The translations under genes and the position numbers were made by a program. A DNA stretch of 64,000 nucleotides from Cymodocea nodosa (Eukaryota; Streptophyta; Magnoliopsida; Alismatales; Cymodoceaceae), in the NCBI GenBank assembly GCA_036874045.1, contig CM072339.1, forward strand, positions 14,949,501-15,013,500, in the 5' to 3' direction. This document shows positions 11,520 through 22,911 of this stretch, piece after piece. Below the pieces are notes generated by a model that was given only the letters and a program-made list of their open reading frames with translations, did not search any database and was not told the DNA's origin. Within the stretch, counting starts at the first letter, position 1. Each line of letters starts with the position of its first letter.

Positions 11520-12392
11520 TTAATTTGTTTGTTCATTTTTAGCATCATTCGTAGATTCAAATTGTTCTTTAGTGATTTCTAGGTTTTCAACTATTACATT
11601 TTCATTATCATTTTGATTTTTACTCTTATCCACCTTCATATCATTTTCATTTTGAGTTCTTGGTGGTATATCAATTTCAGATCTTAATGTTACACATACA
11701 TCTTCTAAATTTTCATTACTTTCATGATGCTTTTGTATATCATTTTTGTGATTATGATTTTCAATTGTTTTTAGTTTTAAAGTGCATTCTTTAAATTCTC
11801 TTGCATTAGAATTTTCTATTTGCTATATATTTTGCAAATTATGCAAGTTTATAACATTATAATTTTCATTGTCCTGTTGCATAACTTGAACTTTCATTGC
11901 ATTTTCGTCTAATGCTTTTAATTTTGTTTCCAGATCATCTAATTTCATTGCATTCAATTTTTGATCAATTTTCTTTATGTTTTTTTCCGTTTCGTAAATT
12001 ATATCTTGTTTAGGTTCTGAATATGCTTCCTTATAGTTTAATTGGTTAACTTCTTGTTGTTGACACACAAAGTATTTCAATTTGTCCAGATTTTGCTCTA
12101 TACTATGCTCCAGTCTGTCATAGCAATCCCAAACTTCAGTGTCTCTCATCATATTACACATTCTATACTAACCATCAGTTGGGTAAACTATAAGATTCTC
12201 ATGCTCGGCTCTATTATATTGAGGATAATTCATTTGTTGTTCAAGGGATCTAACCATCTGTAAATGTCTCAATTTCAAATAATCAGAAATGTCGTGTCCT
12301 TCAGAATTGCAGAATTCACATATGCTAATTACAGGTTTCAGAAATCTTTGAGCATAAGCATATGTCATATTCTCAATTACAGAAGAAAACAC
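11520..12392 (-). pseudogene. Gag C-terminal remnant: zinc knuckle and coiled coil directly after the PBS
   Basis: The first coding sequence after the primer-binding site. It reads MTYAYAQRFLKPVISICEFC then NSEGHDISDY, a zinc knuckle C-X2-C-X4-H-X4 with the last Cys changed to Tyr. In the older copy (16790-16870) the last Cys is kept but the second is Tyr, so the family consensus is CCHC. A long coiled coil follows (TEKNIKKIDQKLNAMKLDDL) and an acidic region. Stops at about 12165 and 11820 are single codons in one frame. No capsid domain fits between the PBS (12458) and this frame; only 65 bases are available. Confidence 0.75.
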
Positions 12393-12457
12393 ACAACTCT
12401 AGCTATTGAAACGAAACAGCTCTAACAGTTGCTTATATCTATTCAATTCAATTTAAT

Positions 12458-12475
12458 TCCCCGGCAACGGCGCCA
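12458..12475 (-). other. Primer-binding site, tRNA-Asp type
   Basis: On the + strand TCCCCGGCAACGGCGCCA equals the 3' end of plant tRNA-Asp; the minus strand gives TGGCGCCGTTGCCGGGGA, the classical Athila PBS. It lies seven bases from the LTR terminus at 12483, which fixes the minus orientation of the element. Confidence 0.93.
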
Positions 12476-13899
12476 TAAAACTTGTTTGGGTTTCCCAAGC
12501 ACTACACTAGAAAAACTTGGATTTGTTACTTTTGTTTTTACTTAGTTAATTTATCTTTATGCCTATTCTTTTTTTTAGAAATAAACAAACAACCTTTAAT
12601 ACAATTTAGAAATTAATTCCAATTTGTACTTTAACTGCAGGTGCGTAGTGTCTATGTATCAATGTGCAAGTACAGGTCGATCCCATAGGGAATTGCTAAC
12701 GAACTTGAGAACTATTTGCTTGTTAAAAATCAAATTTATATATTCAATAAGCTCCGTTGAATTACAGCTAACTCAACGGACTAAGTTCGTTGAGTTATGG
12801 ATAACTCAATGGACTAACCTCGTGGACTTAAGTTAACTCCACAAGCCTATCTTTTCTTTTTAATACTACTATTTACAAAGGAATTCGGACAACCATTGGG
12901 TGATTCCACAGATTGTAAATAACATCAATTAAGCTCTTTAATGTTAGTTAACATTGGATTTATCATTGAGCAATACTAATATTCAGATAATTCAAACAGT
13001 AACCATTAAAATCTTTAAGTCTTTTGAACGAACCAATTTTAGTAAACTGTAATACTAAAATAAACATAAAACAATCACAACACTAACAAAGATAACATTA
13101 ATCACGATACAACACAAACAATACAACACTCAAATACAACATACAAACATAGATAAATTGTTTTTGGCATTTTTGTTTTAATATGAACATGGAAATGAGC
13201 GACAGGTGAAATGTAAAGTAATCTCACTTGATAGTAAATACTTCTAACACTACTTGCAACACAATTACACCACTAAAAATTAAACCACTTACAATTCTAT
13301 CTCCTCTCCCTATAGAATCGCAAGTTCAGAATTGCAAGATGATCTCCTCTTCAGCATACAGGCATCAACCCGAAGCCAAGACTAAAAGCTTTACGATCTC
13401 TTGAAATATGAGTCGACACTTGGTGAAAATGGCTTCCCTTCCCGCGACGCGATCACTCCTCACAATGGTTGTCAAACACTGTGTTTGGCTCGGAATCGAC
13501 CCGACATCAGGCAAGTATCTTCACAGACCTCCGATGGTTGGTGATTATGGTATGGTGATGGTGATGATGATGGTTGGTGTGGTACTTCAGAGAGTTGCGT
13601 CGCCGATCATCCTCTACACACACTATCCGCCCATCGATCACACACACTCTTCCTTTTTTCTTCTTTTCTTTTATATTTCTTCAGTAGTAACTTCTTCTGC
13701 TTGAATGGTCAGTTGGATTTCCTTCATTCATATCAACGGCGATGCTTTCTTCTCCCTACGCAATTGAATTCCTACGTGATATGTGCAAACGTGGTTTTTC
13801 TCTTCCTACTGTTTGTTTCTACAACCGCTATAGTGGCATATTAGAAAATATATAGAAATAAGCTGCTACCATAATGCGTTACCTTAGTGTAATATTCAT

Positions 13900-14402
13900 G
13901 TAACTCAACGCGTACAGTTATGCTAACTTAACGAGTTAAACATGTGCATCTCACGTGATATTCTAAAGCATTTAAATTCAACACGTGCATAAATTTAATT
14001 ATCTGATGCTTAGGTGCATTTCAGATACCTATAAACTTAACAATCTGATGCTCAGATGCATTTTAGATAGTTACAAATAACTCACCAATACATAACTTAA
14101 GTAAATCTACCAGATCTCGACACGTGTCAGCAGTAGTTTAATCATAAAATAACATTTCGGAGAGTTACAAGTCTAACTATCCGATGCTCTGATGCATTTC
14201 AGATAGTTACAGCTCACTCACCGAAAATCCACTTAAGTCACTTTCCTAGAACATGACACGTGTCCTCAGCTATTTTCTAAATAAAAAGAGATTTTGGAGA
14301 GTTACATGGATAACTATTTGATGCCCAGCTGCAATTTCGGATAGTTATAGATAACTCATCGAAAGTTCACTTGAGTCATTTATTATGGTTTCGACACGTG
14401 TA
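13900..14402. repeat. Tandem repeat of about 136 bases with G-box (CACGTG) in the LTR U3
   Basis: Three full units start near 14043, 14179 and 14316 (for example ATCCGATGCTCTGATGCATT), with a partial unit near 14000. Each full unit has GACACGTGT(C/A) at 14119, 14255 and 14393. Further CACGTG sites lie at 13952 and 13982. CACGTG is the core bound by plant bZIP/bHLH factors (G-box/ABRE). As the array lies toward the outer end of the LTR in minus orientation, it is placed like a U3 enhancer. Confidence 0.75.
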
Positions 14403-14429
14403 CTTCAGGAAATAATAAAATATTCTCTC

Positions 14430-14535
14430 AAAACATAACTATTCGGCTATTTAAACATAACTATCTGATACATGTTCGGTCTATTAAACATAACTGTCTG
14501 AATATGTTCGGTATGTTAAACATAACTGTCCGAAA
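14430..14535. repeat. Short tandem repeat AAACATAACT(A/G)T
   Basis: Four copies of AAACATAACT followed by A/G-TTCGG or TGTCTGA start near 14430, 14452, 14484 and 14516, with a 22- to 32-base period. It lies between the G-box array and the LTR end. Confidence 0.7.
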
Positions 14536-14759
14536 TATCAAAAAATTCGAATACTAAAGAATTTCATAGCTTGTAACTTACCGACAATTCATAAATATAC
14601 TAAATTAACATTAATTCCCCCACATTAAACAATTTCTTCAATTAAAGCATATAACAGTGCAATTATAACATAATGGCTTAATTCTTATATGATAAGCTAA
14701 ATATTATGCAATTAACCATCATTTAACCGTTAGTAATATGCACTTTTTCATTCTAAACA

Positions 14760-17700
14760 GGATCAATTCTTTACTTTCATTCCTAATAACAATTAATCTT
14801 GATTTCTTTGGAACAACATAGATTTGACTAACCTATGAGTTGTCAAAAATCGAATATATAATGTCATTATCTAACCATTTCACAATTTCTTTCTTAACTA
14901 CTTCTTTTAGGTTTGAATTTAATCTACGTTCAAGAATTCTCACTAGTTCAACATTTTCTTCTAGATATATATGATGTTAGTATATAGTTGGACTTAACCC
15001 TTTTATGTTAGTCATAGTCCATTCTATTGCTTCTTTATATTTCTTCTAAATTAACATTTTCTAATTCCAAAATTTGATATTTTGTTAAATCTAATGATAT
15101 AATTATATGACACATCTAGTCTTTCTCAAGAAATACATAAGTCAACTCAAGAGGTAATTGTTTTAATTCTAAATATTGACCATCAGCTGTTAGAGCTCCT
15201 AATTTAACATTTTCGTCCTTAATGTCAAATTCATCTTGATCTCCTATAATCTTTATGCTTAACTCTTTATCTATATTTTCACTTTCTTCAAGTTCTTCAT
15301 TATTTAATTCTTCTTGAATCACATCTTCTATCACATCTCTTTCATCTTCTAGAAAGTTTAAAGTGTGCACTGATATGTTTAAACATTTATTTCCTTCTAA
15401 TTTGAAAATATTTAGTTGAGTATCTTTGTTACCATAGGCTAATGTCATTATTCCAATTTTACAGTTTATAATTACCTCTAGAGTTGCAAGGAATGACCTT
15501 CCCAAAATTAAGGATGTATCATTATTCTAATTCATAGTCTTTTGAGAATCTAAAACAACAATATCCACAAGATAAATGAAATTCTTAACTTTAATCAAGA
15601 CATCATCTATTTTTTGTCTAGGATATCTTACACTTCGATTTATTAATTGAATTACAGTACTAGTAGGATTTAAGCCTTCTAATCCTAAGGATACAAATAT
15701 TTCACTTGGCATAACATTTATACCTACACCTAGGTTTATTAAGGTTCTTTCCAAAATTATATTACATATTGTACATGATATAACAGGTGTTCCTAGATTA
15801 GATAACTTTTTAAGATTTTGAAGTAGAAATAAAGAACTACTTTACTCTGCTAAAAAGACTTTTTTCAATACTTTCCCCTCTCTTCTTAGTACACCAATTC
15901 TTAAGGAATTTAATAGAAGATGGCATTTGTTGTAATAAGTATAAAAGAGGAATGTTAACTTGTACTTTTTCTCTTGTTTTTAAAAAAATGTTTGTTGTAA
16001 TCTTTCAAGATATTGAGCTAATACTTGTGATTTAAAGGATTCATTTTCTTGTCCCAATTTTCCTTTAGATTCTATCTTATATTTTTCTTGTTCATTTGCA
16101 ATTTTACTTTTAGATTCAAATTTTTCTTCGTTCATTTCTACATCTTCAGATATTATAGGTTTGTTTCTATTTCAAGATTATTTTTACTTACATGTACCTC
16201 ACTTTCTTTTTGAATTCTTGGTGGCACATATGTTTCAAATCTAAATGTTACATATACACTTTCTACATTCTTAGAATTTTCATGGTTTTCTTGCATTTTT
16301 GCAAGTGGATTAATTTTCTTAATTCTCATTTCATTTGTACTATTGTTTATCTCCATATTTTGTATTTGATGCACATACTCAATATCTAACTATTCATTCA
16401 TATTAACTTGTTGATCTTGCATAATTTCTAATTTAGTTGTCTATTCATCAAATGCATTTAGCTTTCTTTCCAAATCATCTAATTTTATTTCATTTAGTTT
16501 TTGATCAATTTTCATTATCACTTTCTCAATTTCACATACAATATCTATTTTAGGTTCTGAATAACTTTCTAGATAATTAACTTGGTTGACTTCTTGCTAA
16601 TAATACATATATTCTTCTAGTTTGTCTAAGTTTCATTCTAAATTGCATTCAAGTCTATCATACCAATCCTAGATTTCTTTTTTTCTAGACATATTACTCA
16701 CCTTGTAATGATTGTTAATTTGGTAAACTATAGGTGTTTCATACTCAGTCCTATAGTGGATATAATTCATCTATTGCTTATTTGATCTAGTCATATGTAA
16801 TCATCTTAACTTTAAACAATTAGTAATGTCATGTCCTTCTAAATTGTAAAATTCACATATGCTAATTACTAGTTTAATAAATCTTTGAGCATAAACATAT
16901 GCCATATTCTCAATGGTAAAATCACACAATACTCTTACTGCTATGAAAACAATTTAATACTATGATTTTTAAGATTGTCAACTCTCTAGCAATGTTGCTA
17001 GAAAACTTCATATTGATCTTCTTTACTTAAATATATATTTTATCTTTTATAAGTAAATAAATAATTTTCACGAATAAGATATTAAATTCAATTCATTAAA
17101 TTAACTACAAGTACATAGTGTCAATCATATAAGTGTGCAAGTATAGGTCGAACTCATAGGGAATCATCGAAATCACTTTACTTAATAAATTTTCATAGCC
17201 AAGATATAATGTATATTCACAATATATTCACTTTGTTAATTTACAATTAACTCAATAGATTTATCTTGTGGAGCTATGTTTAACTTAACAAGCTCTTAGG
17301 TAACTTATAATTAAAATTGTAATTTGCAGGAGAATACGGTTATCCGTCAGACATTTCTATATTTACAAACAACATCAATTAGGCTCTTGAATGCTAATTC
17401 ATTTTACATCTATCATTTATCGATTTTAACATTCAATAAATCCAAATAGTAGATTTTCTCAATTCAATATTTCAAAGATTTGTATTAAAATACGATTTTC
17501 TATAACTACAATTAAATAAACATAAAACATTCAACACTGCTAACAATACAAACATAAACAATACAACATAGATTTAATAAGCATAAAACATAGATAATGA
17601 GTTTTATTTTGTTCCATCAGATGAGCAAGTGATGAAAGGTAAAATTCTCATCAACAATAAGAAAACTTTCGTCACTACATGCGATGTGATTACATTACTA

Positions 17701-17820
17701 AAATCTTAACCACTTACTATTAAATACTCCTCTCCCTACTAGATTGTGAACTTAGACTTTTGTAAGTTGATTTCCTCTTCAATATAGTAGCATCAACCCG
17801 AAATCAAGGCTAGTAGCTTT
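14760..17820 (-). mobile_element. Older, decayed copy of the same Athila-like family (RT start to LTR)
   Basis: Reads parallel to 10200-13400 of the younger copy: RT N-terminus (14760-15050), protease (ERTLINLGVGINVMPSEIF at 15690-15754), acidic and coiled-coil gag tail (16150-16700), zinc knuckle (about 16830), decayed PBS (16983-17000), then LTR sequence with AAGTATAGGTCGAACTCA (about 17142) and the conserved AACATCAATTAGGCTCTT. Frames are short and stop-filled. The left edge is the LTR terminus of the younger copy; the right edge at about 17820 joins a copia fragment of opposite orientation. Nothing else is seen in this block. Confidence 0.85.
16983..17000 (-). other. Decayed tRNA-Asp primer-binding site
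   Basis: TCTCTAGCAATGTTGCTA aligns to the intact PBS of the younger copy with 11 of 18 matches. Six of the seven changes are C-to-T or G-to-A transitions. The flanking AAAACTT also matches. Confidence 0.7.
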
Positions 17821-20800
17821 ATATGAAATTATAGGAAATTTAACTACTTATGAAGTTCAATTAAATGATTCACTAAGTCATAACAAATTAAAAATGAAGA
17901 AAGAAATAGCCTTCGAAATTAATTCAGATTCTGAAATATCCATTGATTTTGACGAGGATTTGATTTTGCTGACTAGGAAATTCAAGAAAGCATGGAAAAC
18001 TAGGAGACCACAAAGGAATAGAAATGACAAACCCTCAATGTCAAAGTCTTTGAATGAAAAGAATTCTTCATTCAAAAAGTATGTATGTTACAATTGCAAA
18101 AAATCTAGACATCTTTCTCCAAATTGTCCTATAAGGAAAAATGAAAAATAAAGTATGACAAATCATAAGAAGAAGGCTCAGAAAACTCATAAAAAGTTTT
18201 ACAATAAAAAAACTTTGAAGGTCACTTGAGATGACATATCAAAAGAGTCTAAATTTGAGGAATCATCATCAAAATCTTCACATTCAGAAGAAGAACAAGA
18301 GTTAGAAGACGTTGCTCATGTGTACTTCATGGAAGATGAGTCTGAGGCAATATCTGATCTTAAAAGTCATTCAAATTTTAACTTTGATGAATTATTAAGT
18401 GTTTAACATGCATTATTACAAAAACTTAAAGCTTATAAATTGGAAAATAAGAATATTAAAAATTCTTTATCTATTATGGAAGAATAAAAGTGTTTCTTGT
18501 CTACAACTTTAGAAATGTTTAAATGTGATAATGAAAATCATGCTATAAATTTGCATAAATTTAAATTTATTGAATGTGTATTGCATGAACAAATACAAAA
18601 TATAAATGTTAAAAAATTAAAGATAGAATTTGAAAATGAAAAATTGAGAATCAACATAAATGATTATGAGTTAGAGATTGATAAACTAAAAATGAGAGAG
18701 CTAGAGTTAAATTCCACCATTGAGAAATGGAATTTAAGTCAAACTAAGTTAGACAAGCTAACTAGTACTCCTGTGGTGTCTTATAAATTTAGCTTAGGAT
18801 TTGATTATCTTGAATACCCTAAATCTCATGCCAACAAAATATTTGTTAGTTACAGTTCAAGTAAATTTAAGACTAAAATTTTTTTTATTATGAAATAGGG
18901 TAATAAATATGTAGAAGTAGGTACTTCAATGGATGAATCATGTAGTAATAATATAAACCAAAGTGATTTATTTAAATGTGCTTCTAACATGACTATCAAT
19001 GTTTCTAAAAAACTTATTTCTTGTTTTGAAAATTCAATTACTAATGCTTCTAAAATTTCAGACAATTGTAGTAAATTGGAAATTCAAAAACCTAAGCATG
19101 AAATTCAAAATACTAGTATTAGACTCATTACTAGTTTTGCATGTTCTCTATTTAAAAATTCTTGTGTAGAAAAAGATTTTGTATGTACTAAAAGATTGAA
19201 TATAAGTACAAAATCTTGATACGATCTTACTGAAGTGTATGAGCATGACCAAAATAAATTAACATTTAATAAAAATTGGTTTGGTCTTGGTTATACTACA
19301 TCTGAAAATAAAAAGAATGTTAATAAGAGCAATAATTCTATGAGTGAGTATGAAGCTAGTGAAAAATAAGTAGTACTCACAACTACTAAGAGTATAAATG
19401 ATAAAGTTAGACTATTTTTAAATAAAAAGAAGAAATATACTTTTAATGAATTTGGTTGTTAAAAACATTAGGTACCAAGAAATAGTTTTTAATTTATTTT
19501 GTAGGAGAAAACAACATTAAAATGAATTTTAGATAGTGGAGCATCAAGTCATATGATCGAATAGAAAAACCTACTGACAAATTTTACAAATACCAAAAAA
19601 GGAAGTGTAATATTTGAAAACAAAAGTAATGATAAAATCATAGGTATGGGCAATGTTCAAATAACTCCTACTTGTATTATTTCGAATGTACTATATGTAG
19701 AAAACCTAGAATTTAATTTGTCAAGTATTATAAAACTAATTGATAATGGATACTATGTACTATTTGAAGATAATATATGCAAAATTAGTGATAAAATTAC
19801 AGATGAACTTAAGTTTATTATTAAAAAAAAAGGTTTTGCATGTATTTTATCTTTACCTTCTAATGTAGTTGATTTAAATTTATGTTTGTTAGTTGAAACT
19901 AGTGATGCATATATTTAGCATAGAAAGATCGAGCATATAAATATGAAATTTTTACATAAATTATCTAGTAAAAATTTAATGAGAGGTTTACCAAAGATTA
20001 AGTACTCAAATGATTTCGTGTGTGATGCATGAATTAGATAAACTTCATAAAAACTCTTTTAAATTCAAAAATGATATATCAAGTAAGAGAGTCTTAGAAC
20101 TTATACATATAGATATATTTGGACCAATAAGAATCATGAGTTTTGGTGGTAAACGATATATATTTGTTTTTGTAGATAACTTCTCTAGATACACTTGAGT
20201 TTATTTTCTAACATCTAAGATAGAAGTTTTTGAAAAGTTTAAAATGTTTTGCAATCTTTTTCAAAATGAGCAAAGTCTCTTTATTCAAAAACTTAGGAGT
20301 GATCGTGGTACTGAATTTAAAAATGATCAAATAGATAATTATTGTAAAGATTATAGCATTGATTATAGATATTCTTTTCTTAGAGCACATTCTCAAAATA
20401 GTGTTGTTGAGAAATAGAATCGATCACTTTAGGAAATGGCTAGAACTATGTTAAATGAACATAATTTACCTCAAAATCTCTAGACTGAAGTAGTTAATAC
20501 AACTTGTTATATTATTAATGGATGTTACTTAAGACCTCTTGTTAATAAAACTTCTTTTAAAATTATGTATGTTAGGGTTCTAAAAATTTCCTATATGAAA
20601 CCATTTGGCTGTAAGTGTTTTATTTTTAATACTAAGGATAAAATGGATAAATTTTAAGCTAAAGTGGATGAAGGAATTTTTGTAGGTTACTCTACTAGAA
20701 GTAAAACTTATAAAGTTTATAACAAGATTTCTAGAAATATTGAAGAAACCTTCATGTGAGCTTCGATGAAAATTCTTTTAGAGAATCAAAATCTAAAGTT

Positions 20801-21690
20801 GAAAATGGTGATATGATTAATTTCCCAAAAGAATTAGAGATTAAATAGAGAAATTGAAGATTTATCTAAGAAAATCAAAAGTATGAACTTAAATGTCAAC
20901 TTGATGATCAAAGTGATGTATCTTTTGATGTTGATGAGAATATTAAGGAGAATCATAGAAATTAGTGTTATTCTTCATCACATCTTATCACTCAAGTCAT
21001 TGGTAATATTAGTGAGGGAGTTAGAACTAGAGCTTCAGTAAACTTGAATAGTATGTGCATGTTTGTTTCTACGGTGGAATCAAAGAATATAGAGGAAGCC
21101 TTATCTGATAAAAATTGAATAGTAGCAATGCAAGATGAACTAAATTAATTTATAAGAAATGATATTTGAGAATTAGTTTCTCCACTAGAAAATCAGTCCA
21201 TTATAGGTACAAAATAGATCTTCAGAAACAAAACTAATGAAACTGGTTAAGTTATTAGAAACAAAGCTAGATTAGTTGTACAATGATATACATAAAAAGA
21301 AAGACTTGATTATGATGAATCATTTGCTTCTATGACTAGGTTAGAAAATATTAAAATATTATTGGTCTATGCTTGCTATATAGATTTCAAATTGTATCAA
21401 ATGCATGTAAAGAGTGTATTTCTAAATGGTTTAATTAATGAAGAAGTTTATGTAAAATAATCATCTAGATTTGAAGACATTAAAAATCTTGACTATGTGT
21501 ATAAACTAAAAAAACCTTATATGATTTGAAGCAAACACCTAGATCGTGGTATAAAAGATTATCTACTTTTATTGTAAGATAAAGATATATTATGAGAAAA
21601 GTAGATCATATTTTTTTATCAAGAAAGATGATAAAAATCAGATTGTTGTTCAAATATATGTGGATAATATTATCTTTACTTAACCTTTCA
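17821..21690 (+). pseudogene. Ty1/copia gag-pol remnant without LTRs
   Basis: Order on the + strand: gag C-terminal part (SDSEISIDFDEDLILLTRKF) with an intact zinc knuckle CYNCKKSRHLSPNC (about 18085-18126); a long coiled-coil stretch (18400-18900); protease ILDSGASSHMI (19525-19557); integrase with HIDIFGPIRIMSFGGKRYIF, LRSDRGTEF and HSQNSVVEK (20100-20420); integrase tail KPFGCKCFIF (20600); and RT (ARLVVQ, YDESFASMTRLENIKILL, 21270-21370) ending at YVDN (21657-21668), where the second catalytic Asp is Asn. It carries dozens of stops, mostly TAG/TAA/TGA where CAG, CAA, TGG or CGA is expected. The N-terminus, RNase H and both LTRs are missing, so both ends are deletion junctions. Gag with a long coiled coil resembles the SIRE/Bianca-type lineages. 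Confidence 0.88.
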
Positions 21691-22600
21691 AAGATGGTCT
21701 CCTTTGAGTGGTAATATTTACGACAACCTCTTTTTATAATACTTTACTTATAATTGATTTTTTTTTTATTTTTTTCCTTTTCTCTTCTTTCCTTTTAAAT
21801 CTTTTTTCTTTCAATTTTTCCTAATTTTTTAAATAACCTTCTCTTTCCTTTTTCCTCCATTTTCTTTTATTATTATTTCTTTTCCCTTTTTCTCTCGTGA
21901 GCTTCACCGATTTTAGTTTCCTCCTTCCTTTATTCCACCTTCACCAAAAATAGTAAGGGATTTCTCACTCGACTGTGCCAATGACTTTCTTAGTGGTGCT
22001 TACGTGTGACGATGTAAAGAGGATCGAATATGTGATCACTCGAAGAAAATCATTATGGTGGGTATTTTCAAAATGGGAAACACAAAGAGGATAAAAAATG
22101 CAATCACGCAAGGAGGATCGCCACGATGAAACAAACATCACTCCTATGCGATTACTCAGAAATAAAGAGTTGCTCCTACGTGACGTAGCTAAAAGAAGGT
22201 TTTAGTCGAATACGAGGCTACGAGAGTAGTTAAACAAATGCAGTTATAGAGTGAAGGAACATTACCAAAACGAAATATTATCGAAAAAAATAGAGTGAAG
22301 GAAGAAATAGAGGTGTAGATCTGAGAGAATCCCATAGCTTAATATTTTCTAGAGAAAAGCTCTAGATGAAATATAGACCATTTGATGAGGCTTACGCTTG
22401 CACTTAGGAGTGGTTTGGTCTAGACTTTTGGTCAAAATGACACTTTCAGCTATTAGGCATTCGAAGATGGTTCCGGGAAGTTTTTCGACGGTATACCATT
22501 TACATAGTAAGATCATCGCCTTGTACCGTAAATTTCATTTAATCACCTTAGGTCTTATATGTTACATGATTGGGTACATGCTCCTAATTATATTATTGTA
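21691..22600. other. Spacer between copia remnant and CUL4
   Basis: A pyrimidine-rich stretch (21755-21900) is followed by sequence without coding signal or recognisable repeat. The upstream regulatory region of CUL4 may extend into it, but no element can be named with confidence. Confidence 0.4.
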
Positions 22601-22911
22601 GTGGTAACCCCAACATTTATCCAATTACCGAAGGCAAAATGTTTCAACCCATCACGATGTTGATGTGCTCGACACGGCTTACTAGCTTTTGCCTGTAGAT
22701 CGGCTCGAGGAGCCAGGCCCGGCCATCCGTCCTTCACATTTCCTCCCTTCAATCTTGTTTCACGTCCGCCCCAATAAACGGCATTTCCACCCGCCTTCTC
22801 CCGTTCCTCTATTGCAGGTGGTATCTCATATCTGCAGCAGCAGCAATAGTTCCGTCTCATCGCGCGCGGGCGGCGGCCGTGACGCGATGCCCTCTGATTG
22901 AATTATCATTG
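22601..22911 (+). promoter_or_regulatory. CUL4 proximal promoter / 5' leader
   Basis: GC content rises sharply against the AT-rich surroundings, as in 5' ends of plant housekeeping genes. A pyrimidine-rich tract (22735-22815) and CG-rich CATCGCGCGCGGGCGGC (about 22858-22875) precede the start. An upstream ATG at 22886 opens a four-codon ORF (MPSD) that stops at 22898-22900, 11 bases before the CUL4 ATG. No certain TATA box or transcription start can be assigned. Confidence 0.55.
22886..22900 (+). other. Minimal upstream ORF in the CUL4 leader
   Basis: ATG CCC TCT GAT TGA, out of frame with the main ORF and 11 bases upstream of its ATG. It matters only if transcription starts upstream of 22886, which the sequence alone does not show. 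Confidence 0.4.

Larger units (their letters stand above)
12483..14759 (-). mobile_element. LTR (5' LTR) of the Athila-like Gypsy element
   Basis: On the + strand the block starts TGTTTGGG and ends TCTAAACA, giving TG..CA termini with short inverted repeats. It abuts the PBS on one side. On the other side, exactly at 14759/14760, the pol sequence of an older copy of the same family resumes. Length is about 2277 bases. Inside are the conserved stretch around AAGTACAGGTCGATCCCA (12670), the GTTGAGTTA/TAACTCAACG motif (12740-12840), a GC-richer part (13400-13640) and, in the U3-like part, tandem repeats with CACGTG boxes. A short + strand ORF at 13408-13704 has no recognisable similarity and is probably chance. 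The matching 3' LTR is not in the window. Confidence 0.8.

Noticed and set aside
12458..12475. tRNA-Asp gene
   Set aside because: Only the 18 bases matching the tRNA 3' end are present, next to an LTR; it is a primer-binding site, not a tRNA gene.
13408..13704. 98-codon + strand ORF in the LTR
   Set aside because: No recognisable domain, lies in the LTR on the strand opposite to the element, and composition is repeat-like.
13950..14540. CRISPR-like array of direct repeats
   Set aside because: Units are 32-136 bases, diverged, without spacers of uniform length, and lie in a plant LTR.
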